Below are positions 17,954 to 25,373 of a stretch of 64,000 nucleotides of DNA, one piece after another. The notes under the pieces are model-generated. The model was not told the origin of the DNA. It saw nothing but the letters and a program-made list of their open reading frames with translations, and did no database searches. Source of the stretch: Arthrobacter sp. PGP41. Lineage in GTDB: Bacteria > Actinomycetota > Actinomycetes > Actinomycetales > Micrococcaceae. The stretch spans positions 3,906,001 to 3,970,000 of the forward strand of contig NZ_CP026514.1 of assembly GCF_002953935.1 (NCBI RefSeq), given 5' to 3'. The first letter of the stretch is position 1, and each line of letters starts with the position of its first letter. Position numbers and translations under genes: made by a program.

Positions 17954-18098
17954 CAGCCCATTCTTGCAGGGTGGGCTGGCTGCCCGGATTATCCACATAT
18001 GGACCGCGGCACCTTCCGGCGGTTCCGGCGCCACGCCTACGTTGTAACTTGCAGCAGCCGCAGGTTGCTCAGCGATCAGCGCAAACGGCAGGAGGGTG

Positions 18099-18515
18099 AT
18101 GGGCATTCAGCCACCGAATGAGCCACGCGGGCACGGGATGGCGCAGGCCGGGGAAACTCCGGCGGAGAGCAGGGCACCCCTGGTCCACGGCAACGTGCGC
18201 AAAGCAAACGCCAGCCTGATATTGGCCGGCCTTTCCCTTGCCAGCATGACGATCACAGCTCCGCTGGCCATATTTGCCATGCTTGCCACATATCCGTCCA
18301 ACGGCCCGTCAGAGACGCCCTGGCTGGTGCCTTTAGCGTTCTTTAGCCTGCCCCTCCTTTTTTCGCTGCCGTCACTGGCACTGTCCATCCCCATCGTGTA
18401 CGGCCAACCGCACTCACCGCCCGGGCGGGGGCGGGCCGCCGTTGCACTGTGCATCGGCGGCTTAGTGGTTGCCCTGGCCGTGGGTCCTGCACTGGACCAG
18501 TTGGGGAAACTGTGA
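18099..18515 (+). CDS. Small membrane protein of unknown function
   Basis: About 138 residues with three predicted membrane helices (near residues 38-60, 72-95 and 110-130) after a polar N-terminus. No family is recognised. The ATG at 18099 has GGAGG only three bases upstream and a GTG immediately before it; a later ATG near 18138 is also possible. Divergent from the CynX-like gene and 36 bases before trmB. Confidence 0.6.
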   Translation: MGIQPPNEPRGHGMAQAGETPAESRAPLVHGNVRKANASLILAGLSLASMTITAPLAIFAMLATYPSNGPSETPWLVPLAFFSLPLLFSLPSLALSIPIVYGQPHSPPGRGRAAVALCIGGLVVALAVGPALDQLGKL

Positions 18516-18538
18516 GCAGCACACGGTCCGCGCGCCGC

Positions 18539-18544
18539 TATTCT
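18539..18544 (+). promoter_or_regulatory. -10-like element close to trmB start
   Basis: TATTCT ends seven bases before the trmB ATG, compatible with a leaderless start. GGAAGGG between them could also serve as a ribosome site on a longer transcript. Confidence 0.35.
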
Positions 18545-18551
18545 GGAAGGG

Positions 18552-19475
18552 ATGAGCGAATCCCCGGAAAACCCCCAGCAGCCGCATGTCCCGAGGCCCG
18601 TCACGCCCGGGACGCAGGCTTCCTTTGGCACGTACGGCGGCCGGCCGGTCAGCTTCGTCCGCCGCGGCACGCGCCTGCAGGGCCGCCGGCAGGCGGCCTG
18701 GGAGGAGCATGCGGAACGGTGGGCGGTGGACGTTCCCCGCCACGTTGCGAACACCTCGGTCCACCCCGACTACACATTCGACGCCGAAGCCGAGTTTGGC
18801 CGCAAGGCTCCCCTCATTGTGGAGATCGGCTCGGGCCTGGGCGACGCCGTGTGCCACGCCGCCGAGCAGAACCCGGACACCGACTTCCTGGCAGTTGAGG
18901 TCTACACCCCGGGCCTGGCCAACACCATCATCAAGATCAACAGCCGCGGCCTCAGCAACGTCCGGGTGGTGGAGGCCAACGCCCCCGAAGTCCTGGCCAC
19001 GATGCTCCCGGCGGGCTCCGTCAGCGAACTGTGGGTCTTCTTTCCCGATCCGTGGCACAAGTCCCGGCACCACAAACGCCGCCTCATCCAGCCCGAATTT
19101 GCCGGCCTCGCGGCCCGTGCCCTGAAACCGGGCGGCCTGTGGCGGATCGCCACCGACTGGTCCAACTACGCCGTCCACGTCCGGGATGTCCTGGCGGGTT
19201 CACAAGACTTTGAAAACCTGCACACCGGCGAGCGCCGCGGCCCGGAAAGTCCCCTCACGCAGGTTTGGCAGTCAGGCGTCGAGTCCGTGGTGGGCGGTGC
19301 ACCGGTCAGGGAGGGCCGCGCCCCCGTCAGCACCGAGCACACCGGCCCCAACGAAGGAATTGACGAAACCGGCGGCTGGGCGCCCCGTTTCGAAGGACGG
19401 ATCCGGACCAGCTTCGAGGCCAAGGCCCACGAGGCCGGGCGGCTGATCTTCGACCTCTGCTACCGCCGGCTCTAG
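18552..19475 (+). CDS. trmB: tRNA (guanine-46-N7)-methyltransferase
   Basis: Methylates G46 in the variable loop of tRNA using SAM. Diagnostic blocks are VEIGSGLGDAV (SAM site), FLAVEVYTPGLA, ELWVFFPDPWHKSRHHKRR and the C-terminal GGLWRIATDW. Length 307 is longer than Escherichia TrmB because of an extended N-terminus and a loop with GPNEGIDETGGWAPRFE, common in actinobacteria. Appears to be a single gene. Confidence 0.93.
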   Translation: MSESPENPQQPHVPRPVTPGTQASFGTYGGRPVSFVRRGTRLQGRRQAAWEEHAERWAVDVPRHVANTSVHPDYTFDAEAEFGRKAPLIVEIGSGLGDAVCHAAEQNPDTDFLAVEVYTPGLANTIIKINSRGLSNVRVVEANAPEVLATMLPAGSVSELWVFFPDPWHKSRHHKRRLIQPEFAGLAARALKPGGLWRIATDWSNYAVHVRDVLAGSQDFENLHTGERRGPESPLTQVWQSGVESVVGGAPVREGRAPVSTEHTGPNEGIDETGGWAPRFEGRIRTSFEAKAHEAGRLIFDLCYRRL

Positions 19476-19617
19476 GACCGTCCTGCAGGGCCGCAGCCGG
19501 CGTCCGGCCATGCTGAAGCCGGCCACTCCCGCCGGCCGCCGGGGGCGGCCACTGTTCCGCACCGCCTCCGCGTGGCACGATTGCCCTGTGTGCAGGGGGC
19601 GCACGCCAGCTGAGCAC

Positions 19618-20466
19618 ATGCACAAAGGAACAGCCATCAAAAAGGAAATGAAGCAGGCCGTTGACGCGGCGGAAAACGTCACCAACTCGCGGACGCTGGA
19701 ACTGCTGGCGAGGGCAGGCTTCGCGGCGAGCGGCATCCTGCACCTGCTGGTCGGCGCAATCGCCATCAGGTTGGCATCTGGAGGTACCGGAAATGCTGAT
19801 TTCAGCGGCGCGGTGGCCGAGCTCGCCACCCAGCCCGCAGGGCCGTTCCTCCTGTGGGCAAGCTTCGCTGCCTGCGCCGGCCTGGCACTATGGCAAACCA
19901 GCGATGCCATCTTTGACTACAACCGCCTGCCCACCAAGGAAAAAGCCGGAAAGAAGGCCAAGGCCGGCGTCCAGGCGCTCGTCTTCACCGGACTCGCCTT
20001 GACGCTCATGTCCTTCGCCATGGGAACAGGGTCCGGCGGGGACAACCAAAAAAGCGCCGCAGACCTCACCCTGACCTTGATGAGGGCTCCCGGAGGCGTG
20101 GCCCTGCTGGTCCTGCTGGGCGCCGCCATCGCCGTCACCGGAGTCATCTACGGTATCCGCGGCCTGAGGAAATCCTTCGAAAAGCACCTGGTCATGCCGG
20201 CTTCCCCGTCAGCCCGGACTGCAGTTACGGTGCTTGGCGTCACGGGGTACGTGGCCAAGGGCACGGTGCTGCTGCTGGCAGGCCTGCTGATCGCGGTGGC
20301 CACCCTCCAGGCCCATCCGGAAGACTCCACGGGACTCGACGGCGGGCTCCGCGCCCTCCGTGACCAGCCCTTCGGCGTCTACCTCCTGGCCGCTGTGGGG
20401 GCGGGCCTGATCTGTTACGGCGTCTTCATGGTAGTTCGCGCCAAACTGGGCAAATTGAACAACTAG
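19618..20466 (+). CDS. DUF1206 membrane protein
   Basis: About 282 residues with six predicted helices arranged as three similar two-helix units, each with an aromatic/glycine-rich core (ARAGFAASGILHLLVG, VTGYVAKGTVLLLAGLL). This is the DUF1206 pattern; function unknown. The ATG at 19618 is the first plausible start. A second ATG at 19648 (MKQAVDAAENV) is equally consistent with homologues, while AAAGGA at 19624 is placed to serve neither ideally. Confidence 0.8.
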   Translation: MHKGTAIKKEMKQAVDAAENVTNSRTLELLARAGFAASGILHLLVGAIAIRLASGGTGNADFSGAVAELATQPAGPFLLWASFAACAGLALWQTSDAIFDYNRLPTKEKAGKKAKAGVQALVFTGLALTLMSFAMGTGSGGDNQKSAADLTLTLMRAPGGVALLVLLGAAIAVTGVIYGIRGLRKSFEKHLVMPASPSARTAVTVLGVTGYVAKGTVLLLAGLLIAVATLQAHPEDSTGLDGGLRALRDQPFGVYLLAAVGAGLICYGVFMVVRAKLGKLNN

Positions 20467-20482
20467 CCTGTTTGACGGTTGC

Positions 20483-20496
20483 GGGGGGCTCCCCCC
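20483..20496. terminator. Short GC hairpin between convergent genes
   Basis: GGGGGG and CCCCCC separated by CT lie between the convergent DUF1206 and anti-sigma genes. No T-run follows, so this is a weak call. Confidence 0.35.
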
Positions 20497-20508
20497 AGGG
20501 CCGGCACG

Positions 20509-21171
20509 TCAGGGGACGGTGATCACGGCCACGGCGCGTTCGGTGGCATCGCGCAGTTCAACGCTTGCGATGCTCCCCAGCTGGAGCGGCGTGGCCCCGG
20601 TGACCTTGACCCTGCCGCTGGGAGTCGCCGTCCAGGCGCACGCCCGGTCCTCGCCGCCGTCGCGGTCCCGTACCCACAGGGACAGCGTCCCCTCGGCCGG
20701 GAGGCTGCTGCCGTTCACGGCAAGCTCTGTTCCCCAGGTCTTCCGGGCGAGGTCCACCCTGAACTGGAGGCCGCCGCCCGACTGCACCGAGTAGGTGGCG
20801 TCCGGCTGCGGGGGCCGGACCAAGAGCGGACCGCCCGCCAGGCCCAAGGCAAGGCACGCGGCGGCTGCGGCGGCTGCCAGCGCCGTCCACCGCCGTCGTA
20901 ATGTCCGACGGCGGTGCGCCAGTTTGCGCAGCAGCGGCACCGGATCTGGGAACGGCGCCGGATCAGGCTGTCTCCGCGGCTCAGCCGTGAGCACCGCGGC
21001 GTCCGGCACGGGGAGGGCGTCGAGCAGCATGGGAATCTTCTCCAGGCCCGCAAGTTCATCGCGGCACTTCCCGCACTCCTGCAGGTGGGCCTCGAACGTT
21101 TCGAGGTCCTTGGCGTCCAGGCCGCCCAGGAGGTAGGCGCCCAGCAGCTGGTGCGGTTCCGCGGTGTTCAC
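20509..21171 (-). CDS. RskA-type anti-sigma factor with zinc-finger domain
   Basis: Membrane anti-sigma factor of 220 residues. The cytosolic N-terminus contains the ZAS-type H-x3-C-x2-C signature (HLQECGKC, about residues 29-36). One membrane helix follows at about 93-116, and the outside half is an RskA-like beta domain. It presumably holds the adjacent sigma factor inactive until signalled by regulated proteolysis. Its GTG start overlaps the sigma stop (GTGA), so the two are translated in a fixed ratio. Confidence 0.88.
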   Translation of the reverse strand: MNTAEPHQLLGAYLLGGLDAKDLETFEAHLQECGKCRDELAGLEKIPMLLDALPVPDAAVLTAEPRRQPDPAPFPDPVPLLRKLAHRRRTLRRRWTALAAAAAAACLALGLAGGPLLVRPPQPDATYSVQSGGGLQFRVDLARKTWGTELAVNGSSLPAEGTLSLWVRDRDGGEDRACAWTATPSGRVKVTGATPLQLGSIASVELRDATERAVAVITVP

Positions 21172-21692
21172 CGTTCCACCCCCATCTCGTCCAGGATGGT
21201 GCGCAACGCCCGCACGGCATAATAGGCGCGCGATTTGACCGTTCCGCTGGGGATGTTGAGCTGGACGGCGGCCTCGTTCACGGTGAAGCGCCGGTAGTGC
21301 AGGGCCACCAGGACGTCCCGGTGTTCCTTGCTCAGCCGGACCAGGGCCTCCTCGACCAGCACGCGGTTGAGGAGCTCGTCCACTTTCTCCATGACTGCTG
21401 CGGGCTCGGAGACGTCGCCTTCCAGCATTTCAGCCGGACGGCGCTGCGCCCTGCGGTAGTTGTCGATCATGATGTTCCGGGCCGTCCGGTACAGGTAGCT
21501 GCGCAGGCTCCCGGTGATCTCAGGCGTTTGCTGCCAGACGCGCAGCACGGTTTCCTGGACCACGTCCTCGGCGAGCTGCGGATCCCGGGAAACGCCCAGC
21601 ACAAAGCGGCGCAGGGCAGGGCCGTGGTCGCGGTAGATGGACTTCACCACGTCCTCATCAAGCGGCACGCCGTCCCTCCTGCCGGGGTTCAC
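21168..21692 (-). CDS. ECF-type RNA polymerase sigma factor
   Basis: Group IV sigma factor of 174 residues. Region 2 includes AEDVVQETVLRVW and SYLYRTARNIMIDNYRR; region 4 includes LSKEHRDVLVALHYRRFTVNEAA and the helix IPSGTVKSRAYYA. The start has no strong ribosome site. Paired with the RskA-type anti-sigma and divergent from a secreted-repeat lipoprotein, both presumably in its regulon because both promoters carry the same ECF motif. Confidence 0.92.
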   Translation of the reverse strand: MNPGRRDGVPLDEDVVKSIYRDHGPALRRFVLGVSRDPQLAEDVVQETVLRVWQQTPEITGSLRSYLYRTARNIMIDNYRRAQRRPAEMLEGDVSEPAAVMEKVDELLNRVLVEEALVRLSKEHRDVLVALHYRRFTVNEAAVQLNIPSGTVKSRAYYAVRALRTILDEMGVER

Positions 21693-21718
21693 CCACAGTT
21701 CTTTTATACGCCCGTAAA

Positions 21719-21744
21719 GACGCCGTGGTCCGGCGGAAGGTTCA
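21719..21744 (-). promoter_or_regulatory. ECF promoter of the sigma/anti-sigma operon
   Basis: Minus strand reads TGAACC, 16 bases, CGTC. This matches the usual ECF layout and suggests autoregulation. It lies 27 bases before the sigma start codon. Confidence 0.65.
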
Positions 21745-21758
21745 ATGCGCGGCGGGCG

Positions 21759-21784
21759 TGAACCAAACCCCGTCCCGGTGCGTC
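21759..21784 (+). promoter_or_regulatory. ECF promoter of the secreted-repeat lipoprotein
   Basis: Plus strand reads TGAACC, 16 bases, CGTC, identical in both hexamer/tetramer and spacer length to the divergent sigma promoter 15 bases away. Confidence 0.65.
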
Positions 21785-21837
21785 GTAAGGATTAGCGTCC
21801 GGTGATCCGACGCCGGGCCCAGCCAAGGAGCAACCCC

Positions 21838-22368
21838 ATGAAACGCAACGTGGGCGCAGGCCTCGCCGCCCTGGCCCTTTCCGCGGCGCTGGCCGCCTGC
21901 GGCGGCAGCACCGGAACCGCACCGGCCACCACCGGTCCGGCGGCCACCAGTTCGGCAGCCACGGCGGGTCCGCCCGCCGCTTCTGCAAGCGCCAGTGCCG
22001 CCGTCGAGCTCAAGACAGCCTCCTCAACCGCGGGGGCCATCGTTGTGGATGCCAAGGGCATGAGCGTCTACTTCTTCACGAAGGATGTCAAGGACTCCGG
22101 AACCAGCGCCTGCACGGACGCCTGCCTTGCAGCCTGGCCGCCGGTCACCACCACGTCGGAACGGCCGTCCGCGGACGGCGTCAGCGGGGCGCTGGGCACC
22201 ATCGCGACGCCGGACGGGAAGAAGCAGGTAACACTGGCGGGACTGCCGCTGTACTACTTCGCCAAGGACGCCAAGCCCGGCGACATCCTGGGCCAGGGCG
22301 TCAACAACGTCTGGTACCTGGCCAGCCCGTCAGGCGCCATGGTCAAGGCAGGCGGAGCAGCCTACTGA
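21838..22368 (+). CDS. Secreted-repeat (COG4315-type) lipoprotein
   Basis: Exported lipoprotein of 176 residues: signal peptide with lipobox LAAC at about residue 21, a Thr/Ser/Ala-rich linker to about 55, then two copies of the 'secreted repeat of unknown function' (GMSVYFFTKDV...C..C..WPP and GLPLYYFAKDAKPGD...W). The repeat pair carries a two-cysteine motif CTDACLAAWPP. An AAGGAG site seven bases upstream fixes the ATG. Divergent from the ECF sigma gene and likely its target; a role in envelope stress or electron transfer is often proposed but unproven. Confidence 0.87.
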   Translation: MKRNVGAGLAALALSAALAACGGSTGTAPATTGPAATSSAATAGPPAASASASAAVELKTASSTAGAIVVDAKGMSVYFFTKDVKDSGTSACTDACLAAWPPVTTTSERPSADGVSGALGTIATPDGKKQVTLAGLPLYYFAKDAKPGDILGQGVNNVWYLASPSGAMVKAGGAAY

Positions 22369-22377
22369 AAAGCGGGT

Positions 22378-23100
22378 TTAGGGCACCGGGACCGTGGGCA
22401 GTGTTCCGGGCAGCGTAATGTCCGACGGCCCGGGGACGGGGACCGGGGGGCGGCCGAGGCCTTCCGCAAGGTCGTCGGGAACGGCGGCGGGCAGCGTGCC
22501 CGATGCCGGTAGGTCGGCGGCGTTGCCCGGAGAGGCCTGGCCGGGGGCGGTTTCCGGTACTCCGGGCCCGTCGGAAGGCACAGCCGGGAGTCCGCCGGCC
22601 GGCACCGGATCCGGGCCGGGGGCTGGTACGGCCGGGGCAGTTGCCGGGCCGGCTGGATTCGCCGGGAGGGGCGCGGCGGGTTCGTCGGCCTGGTTGCCGG
22701 CAGGTGCTCCCCCGGAGCCGGTCATGAATGAGGTGATGCTGTGGCCCAGTTGGGTGAAGGACTCGCGGATCCCCTGGTCCGACGCCGCCGCAACAGCGCC
22801 GCCGGCACTCAGCGAGAGCGCCACGGACAGCGTGGTGAGCGCGACGCGCCGCTTGGCCCTGCGGCGTGCCGCCAGCTCGTCCGCGCGAGGGACGTCATCA
22901 AGGGTTGCGGCCGGTTGAGGGGCAGCAGCCACGGCCGGCATCATCAGCGCAGCGACCGCGGCGGAGGGCGCGGGAGTGGCGTCCGCGAGCGCACGAAGCT
23001 CCAGCAGCGCAGGGCGGAGCCGGGCGTCGTCGTCCATGCCTGCCTCGAGGAGCAGCTGGTTTACGAACGAGTCGCTGCGGGATGCTGCGGTGTCACTCAT
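22378..23100 (-). CDS. Putative membrane anti-sigma-like protein, Pro/Ala-rich tail
   Basis: 240 residues: a polar N-terminal half, one membrane helix at about residues 88-108 (ALTTLSVALSLSAGGAVAAA) after RRRAKRR, and an outside tail made largely of Pro, Ala and Gly. No zinc-finger motif is present. Its ATG overlaps the sigma stop by eight bases, so by position it is probably the anti-sigma or sensor for that sigma factor. This is inference from context only. Confidence 0.65.
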   Translation of the reverse strand: MSDTAASRSDSFVNQLLLEAGMDDDARLRPALLELRALADATPAPSAAVAALMMPAVAAAPQPAATLDDVPRADELAARRRAKRRVALTTLSVALSLSAGGAVAAASDQGIRESFTQLGHSITSFMTGSGGAPAGNQADEPAAPLPANPAGPATAPAVPAPGPDPVPAGGLPAVPSDGPGVPETAPGQASPGNAADLPASGTLPAAVPDDLAEGLGRPPVPVPGPSDITLPGTLPTVPVP

Positions 23101-23671
23101 GATTGCCCTGGTTTCGTTGAAGCGTCTGTGCCTTGAGGTTGTGCAGGGCCCTGCGCTGGAGCTGCTTGACGGCTCCGGTGCTCTTGCCCATGATGCCGGC
23201 CACCTGTTCTATGGACAGGTCGGCCACTACGCGGAGGGCCAGGACTTCCTGGTGTTCATCGCTGAGTCCGTCCAGCATTGCGGCGGCGCCGCCATGAAGT
23301 TCAACGGCGTGTTCTTCTGCCGACGGCGTGGTCCTGGCGTCCAGCTCGGGATCGTAGGGGCTCAGCTGGGGCCTGCGCTCCAGCCGGCGGTAATAATCAA
23401 CCATCCGCGCATGTGCCATGGAAAAAAGCAGTGACTTGGCGCCTTGAAGACCGCCCGTGAGATCGCCGATTTTCGGGTAGAAGGCAAGGAAGACGTCCTG
23501 GGTGACCGCCTCCGGATCATCCACCCCGCGCGCCCGGAGGTACCCCTGGACGGGGCCGGCGAAGGACCGGTAGGCAGCACCGAACAGCACAGCCGGATCT
23601 GTTCCGGCCGTACCCTCGAGTATGTCGGTCTCTTCTTGGGCCAAAGTGCTTAGCACCAGCGGCTCCTCCAT
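23093..23671 (-). CDS. ECF-type RNA polymerase sigma factor (second module)
   Basis: 192 residues with sigma region 2 (DDPEAVTQDVFLAFYPKIGDL, then MAHARMVDYYRRLERR) and region 4 (LSDEHQEVLALRVVADLSIEQVAG, then KSTGAVKQLQRRALHNLK). A 35-residue N-terminal segment precedes region 2. It belongs to an actinobacterial group found beside Ala-rich exported proteins. Gene order sigma, then probable anti-sigma; the exported protein lies upstream as a separate unit on the same strand. Confidence 0.88.
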   Translation of the reverse strand: MEEPLVLSTLAQEETDILEGTAGTDPAVLFGAAYRSFAGPVQGYLRARGVDDPEAVTQDVFLAFYPKIGDLTGGLQGAKSLLFSMAHARMVDYYRRLERRPQLSPYDPELDARTTPSAEEHAVELHGGAAAMLDGLSDEHQEVLALRVVADLSIEQVAGIMGKSTGAVKQLQRRALHNLKAQTLQRNQGNHE

Positions 23672-23767
23672 CCCGGGACGCGGCTCATGCCTGTCCCGGT
23701 CTCGGGTTCGGACTGCCAGTCTCCATGGTGTTGCGTGCCGTCATTCGGCATCTGGTCCGGGCACGTT

Positions 23768-23781
23768 GCCGCACGTGCGGC
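23768..23781. promoter_or_regulatory. Perfect 14-base palindrome upstream of second sigma gene
   Basis: GCCGCACGTGCGGC lies about 97 bases before the sigma start codon, between it and the terminator of the upstream gene. It could be a regulator site; no binding protein can be assigned. Confidence 0.3.
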
Positions 23782-23807
23782 TGGCGTTCGTGCAGACCCG
23801 GACTGCC

Positions 23808-23845
23808 GTACTGCGGGAACGGAGCCACTGCCGTTCCCGCAGTAC
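23808..23845 (-). terminator. Hairpin downstream of the Ala-rich exported protein gene
   Basis: Perfect 15-base arms (GTACTGCGGGAACGG and its complement) with an 8-base loop, 17 bases after the stop codon. No T-run follows. Confidence 0.6.
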
Positions 23846-23862
23846 AGACTACCGACTCGCGG

Positions 23863-24534
23863 TTAGCGGACCGAAACGGAGGGGGTGTCCACTACGCTGC
23901 CGGCTTCGGCGGGGACAGCCGGAACGGCGGGAACGGCGGGTTCGCCGTCGACACCGGGAACGGCGGGAACTGCCGGAACAGCAGGCGCTTCGGGAAGTTC
24001 AACATCAACAGCTGCGGACCCTGTAGCGGCGGCGCCGGCCTCGGCGGCGGCGTGAGCCTCGGCAACGACGTCGGCGCAGAAGCTTTCGATGTTTGCCTCG
24101 CCTTCAGCGGCGATCACCAGCGAGGAGAAGCCCTCGGAGGAAGCGTTGAGGCCGCCGTTGGTGAAGGCGGTGCACAGGCCGAAGGCTGCGGCGCCGGTTG
24201 CATCAACGGCAGTGTTGGCACCAGCGGAGGCGGAGGCCTGGGCGGAAGCGTTGTCGCCGGTAACGGTGGCGTCGCCTGCGGCTGCAGCGTCGGCGTCAGC
24301 GTCTGCGGAAGCGTCGGTGCCGGCAGCGGCGTCGGCAGTTGCCTGCGCGTCGCCTGCTGCTTCTGCTGCCAGCTTCGGGGCCGGTGCGCCGAAAAGGTCG
24401 TGGGCGGTCTGCTGCGCCTCGGCGGGGAGGACACCGGAAACGGCGGCGGCGCCGGTTCCGCCGACGGCAATGGTGCCTGCTGCCAGGACTCCGGCGGCTA
24501 CTTTGCTGGTGGCAAGAACGGTGAACAACGACAT
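23863..24534 (-). CDS. Exported Ala-rich protein with conserved two-cysteine core
   Basis: 223 residues. The N-terminus has a hydrophobic export segment (KVAAGVLAAGTIAVGGTGAAAV). Residues 55-110 are Ala/Asp/Ser low-complexity. A conserved-looking core follows, GLCTAFTNGGLNASSEGF to NIESFC, with two cysteines about 35 residues apart. The C-terminus contains PAVPAVP repeats. Proteins of this layout sit beside ECF sigma genes in other actinobacteria (from memory). The GTAACC-N16-CGAT promoter upstream suggests control by the adjacent sigma factor. Function unknown. Confidence 0.72.
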   Translation of the reverse strand: MSLFTVLATSKVAAGVLAAGTIAVGGTGAAAVSGVLPAEAQQTAHDLFGAPAPKLAAEAAGDAQATADAAAGTDASADADADAAAAGDATVTGDNASAQASASAGANTAVDATGAAAFGLCTAFTNGGLNASSEGFSSLVIAAEGEANIESFCADVVAEAHAAAEAGAAATGSAAVDVELPEAPAVPAVPAVPGVDGEPAVPAVPAVPAEAGSVVDTPSVSVR

Positions 24535-24600
24535 AAGACACTCCAGAAACTAGACAACAGGTTTGATTCGGGCCCGGCGGGCGGACCCATCACCTCCTAC

Positions 24601-24626
24601 ATCGCAGGGGACGGCGGAAAGGTTAC
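24601..24626 (-). promoter_or_regulatory. ECF-type promoter of the Ala-rich exported protein
   Basis: Minus strand reads GTAACC, 16 bases, CGAT. The spacing equals that of the other ECF module but the elements differ, consistent with a different sigma factor. The start codon is about 67 bases downstream. Confidence 0.5.
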
Positions 24627-24692
24627 GGGTAGCCAAAAAATCTTTTCGCGGCCTCCTGCAGGAGGCTGCAGGGCGGCCGGGACCGGCAGCGC

Positions 24693-24698
24693 TACGAT
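24693..24698 (+). promoter_or_regulatory. -10 element of a probable leaderless promoter
   Basis: TACGAT followed by six bases and the ATG of the DUF4287 gene; no ribosome site is present. Confidence 0.4.
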
Positions 24699-24704
24699 CG
24701 ACCC

Positions 24705-25298
24705 ATGCCTACGGATCCGGAACCAACAAAGAAGGCCAGCACCTGGCAAACAATGGTGGACAGCAATAAGTCGCTGCTTCTGCGGAAGACAGGCAAGGAC
24801 ACAGCTCACTGGGCAGGGCAGGCCCGCGCCGCCGGCATCAAGGACGACGGCGAGCTCCGCACCTGGATGCGGGACGGCTTCGGGGTGACGGGTTACGCCC
24901 GGTATGCAGTGTCTTGGGAAATGTTCGGATACCCGGAGTTCATGCTCCGGGACGCCGATGAACTGATCGACGGGCAGTACGCCAACCACCCCCAGTTAAG
25001 GCCCATCGCGGACGCCATCCTGGGCTGGGCGTCCGCCACCGAAGGCGTTCAGATCCAGATGCGGAAGGGCTACGTCTCACTGCACAGCCCGCGGCGCAAG
25101 TTTGCCCAGGTTACCCGCACCACCAATACGGCCGTGGATGTCACCCTCCGGCTCAACGCCCCTGCTGAAGGCAGGATCGAGGCAGCCAGGACCCGGGCGG
25201 ACGATCCCTTCACCCGGAAGGTGCGCCTGACATCCGTGGACCAGGTGGACGACGAACTGCTGGACATCCTGGTGGCCGCTTTGGAGCAGAACAGCTGA
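24705..25298 (+). CDS. DUF4287/DUF5655 protein
   Basis: Soluble protein of 197 residues. The N-terminal part (STWQTMVDSNKSLLLRKTGKD to about residue 75) matches DUF4287, and the C-terminal half (PIADAILGWASATEGVQIQMRKGYVSLHS to the end) matches DUF5655, recognised by pattern. Neither domain has an established activity. No membrane or signal segment. Stands alone, convergent with the DUF4375 gene. Confidence 0.82.
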   Translation: MPTDPEPTKKASTWQTMVDSNKSLLLRKTGKDTAHWAGQARAAGIKDDGELRTWMRDGFGVTGYARYAVSWEMFGYPEFMLRDADELIDGQYANHPQLRPIADAILGWASATEGVQIQMRKGYVSLHSPRRKFAQVTRTTNTAVDVTLRLNAPAEGRIEAARTRADDPFTRKVRLTSVDQVDDELLDILVAALEQNS

Positions 25299-25308
25299 CC
25301 GGCTAAGG

Positions 25309-25322
25309 GCCCGGACCCGGGC
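25309..25322. terminator. Small GC hairpin between convergent genes
   Basis: GCCCGG and CCGGGC flank two bases just after the DUF4287 gene. Weak: short arms and no T-run. Confidence 0.25.
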
Positions 25323-25373
25323 ACGCCTGGGACATGGCGGCCCGGGCCATCAAATGCCCGGCCAACAATGCCC

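Noticed and set aside
23881..24400. Glycine-rich plus-strand frames over the Ala-rich exported protein
   Set aside because: Low-complexity shadow of Ala/Pro codons; the minus-strand frame has the signal peptide, promoter and terminator.
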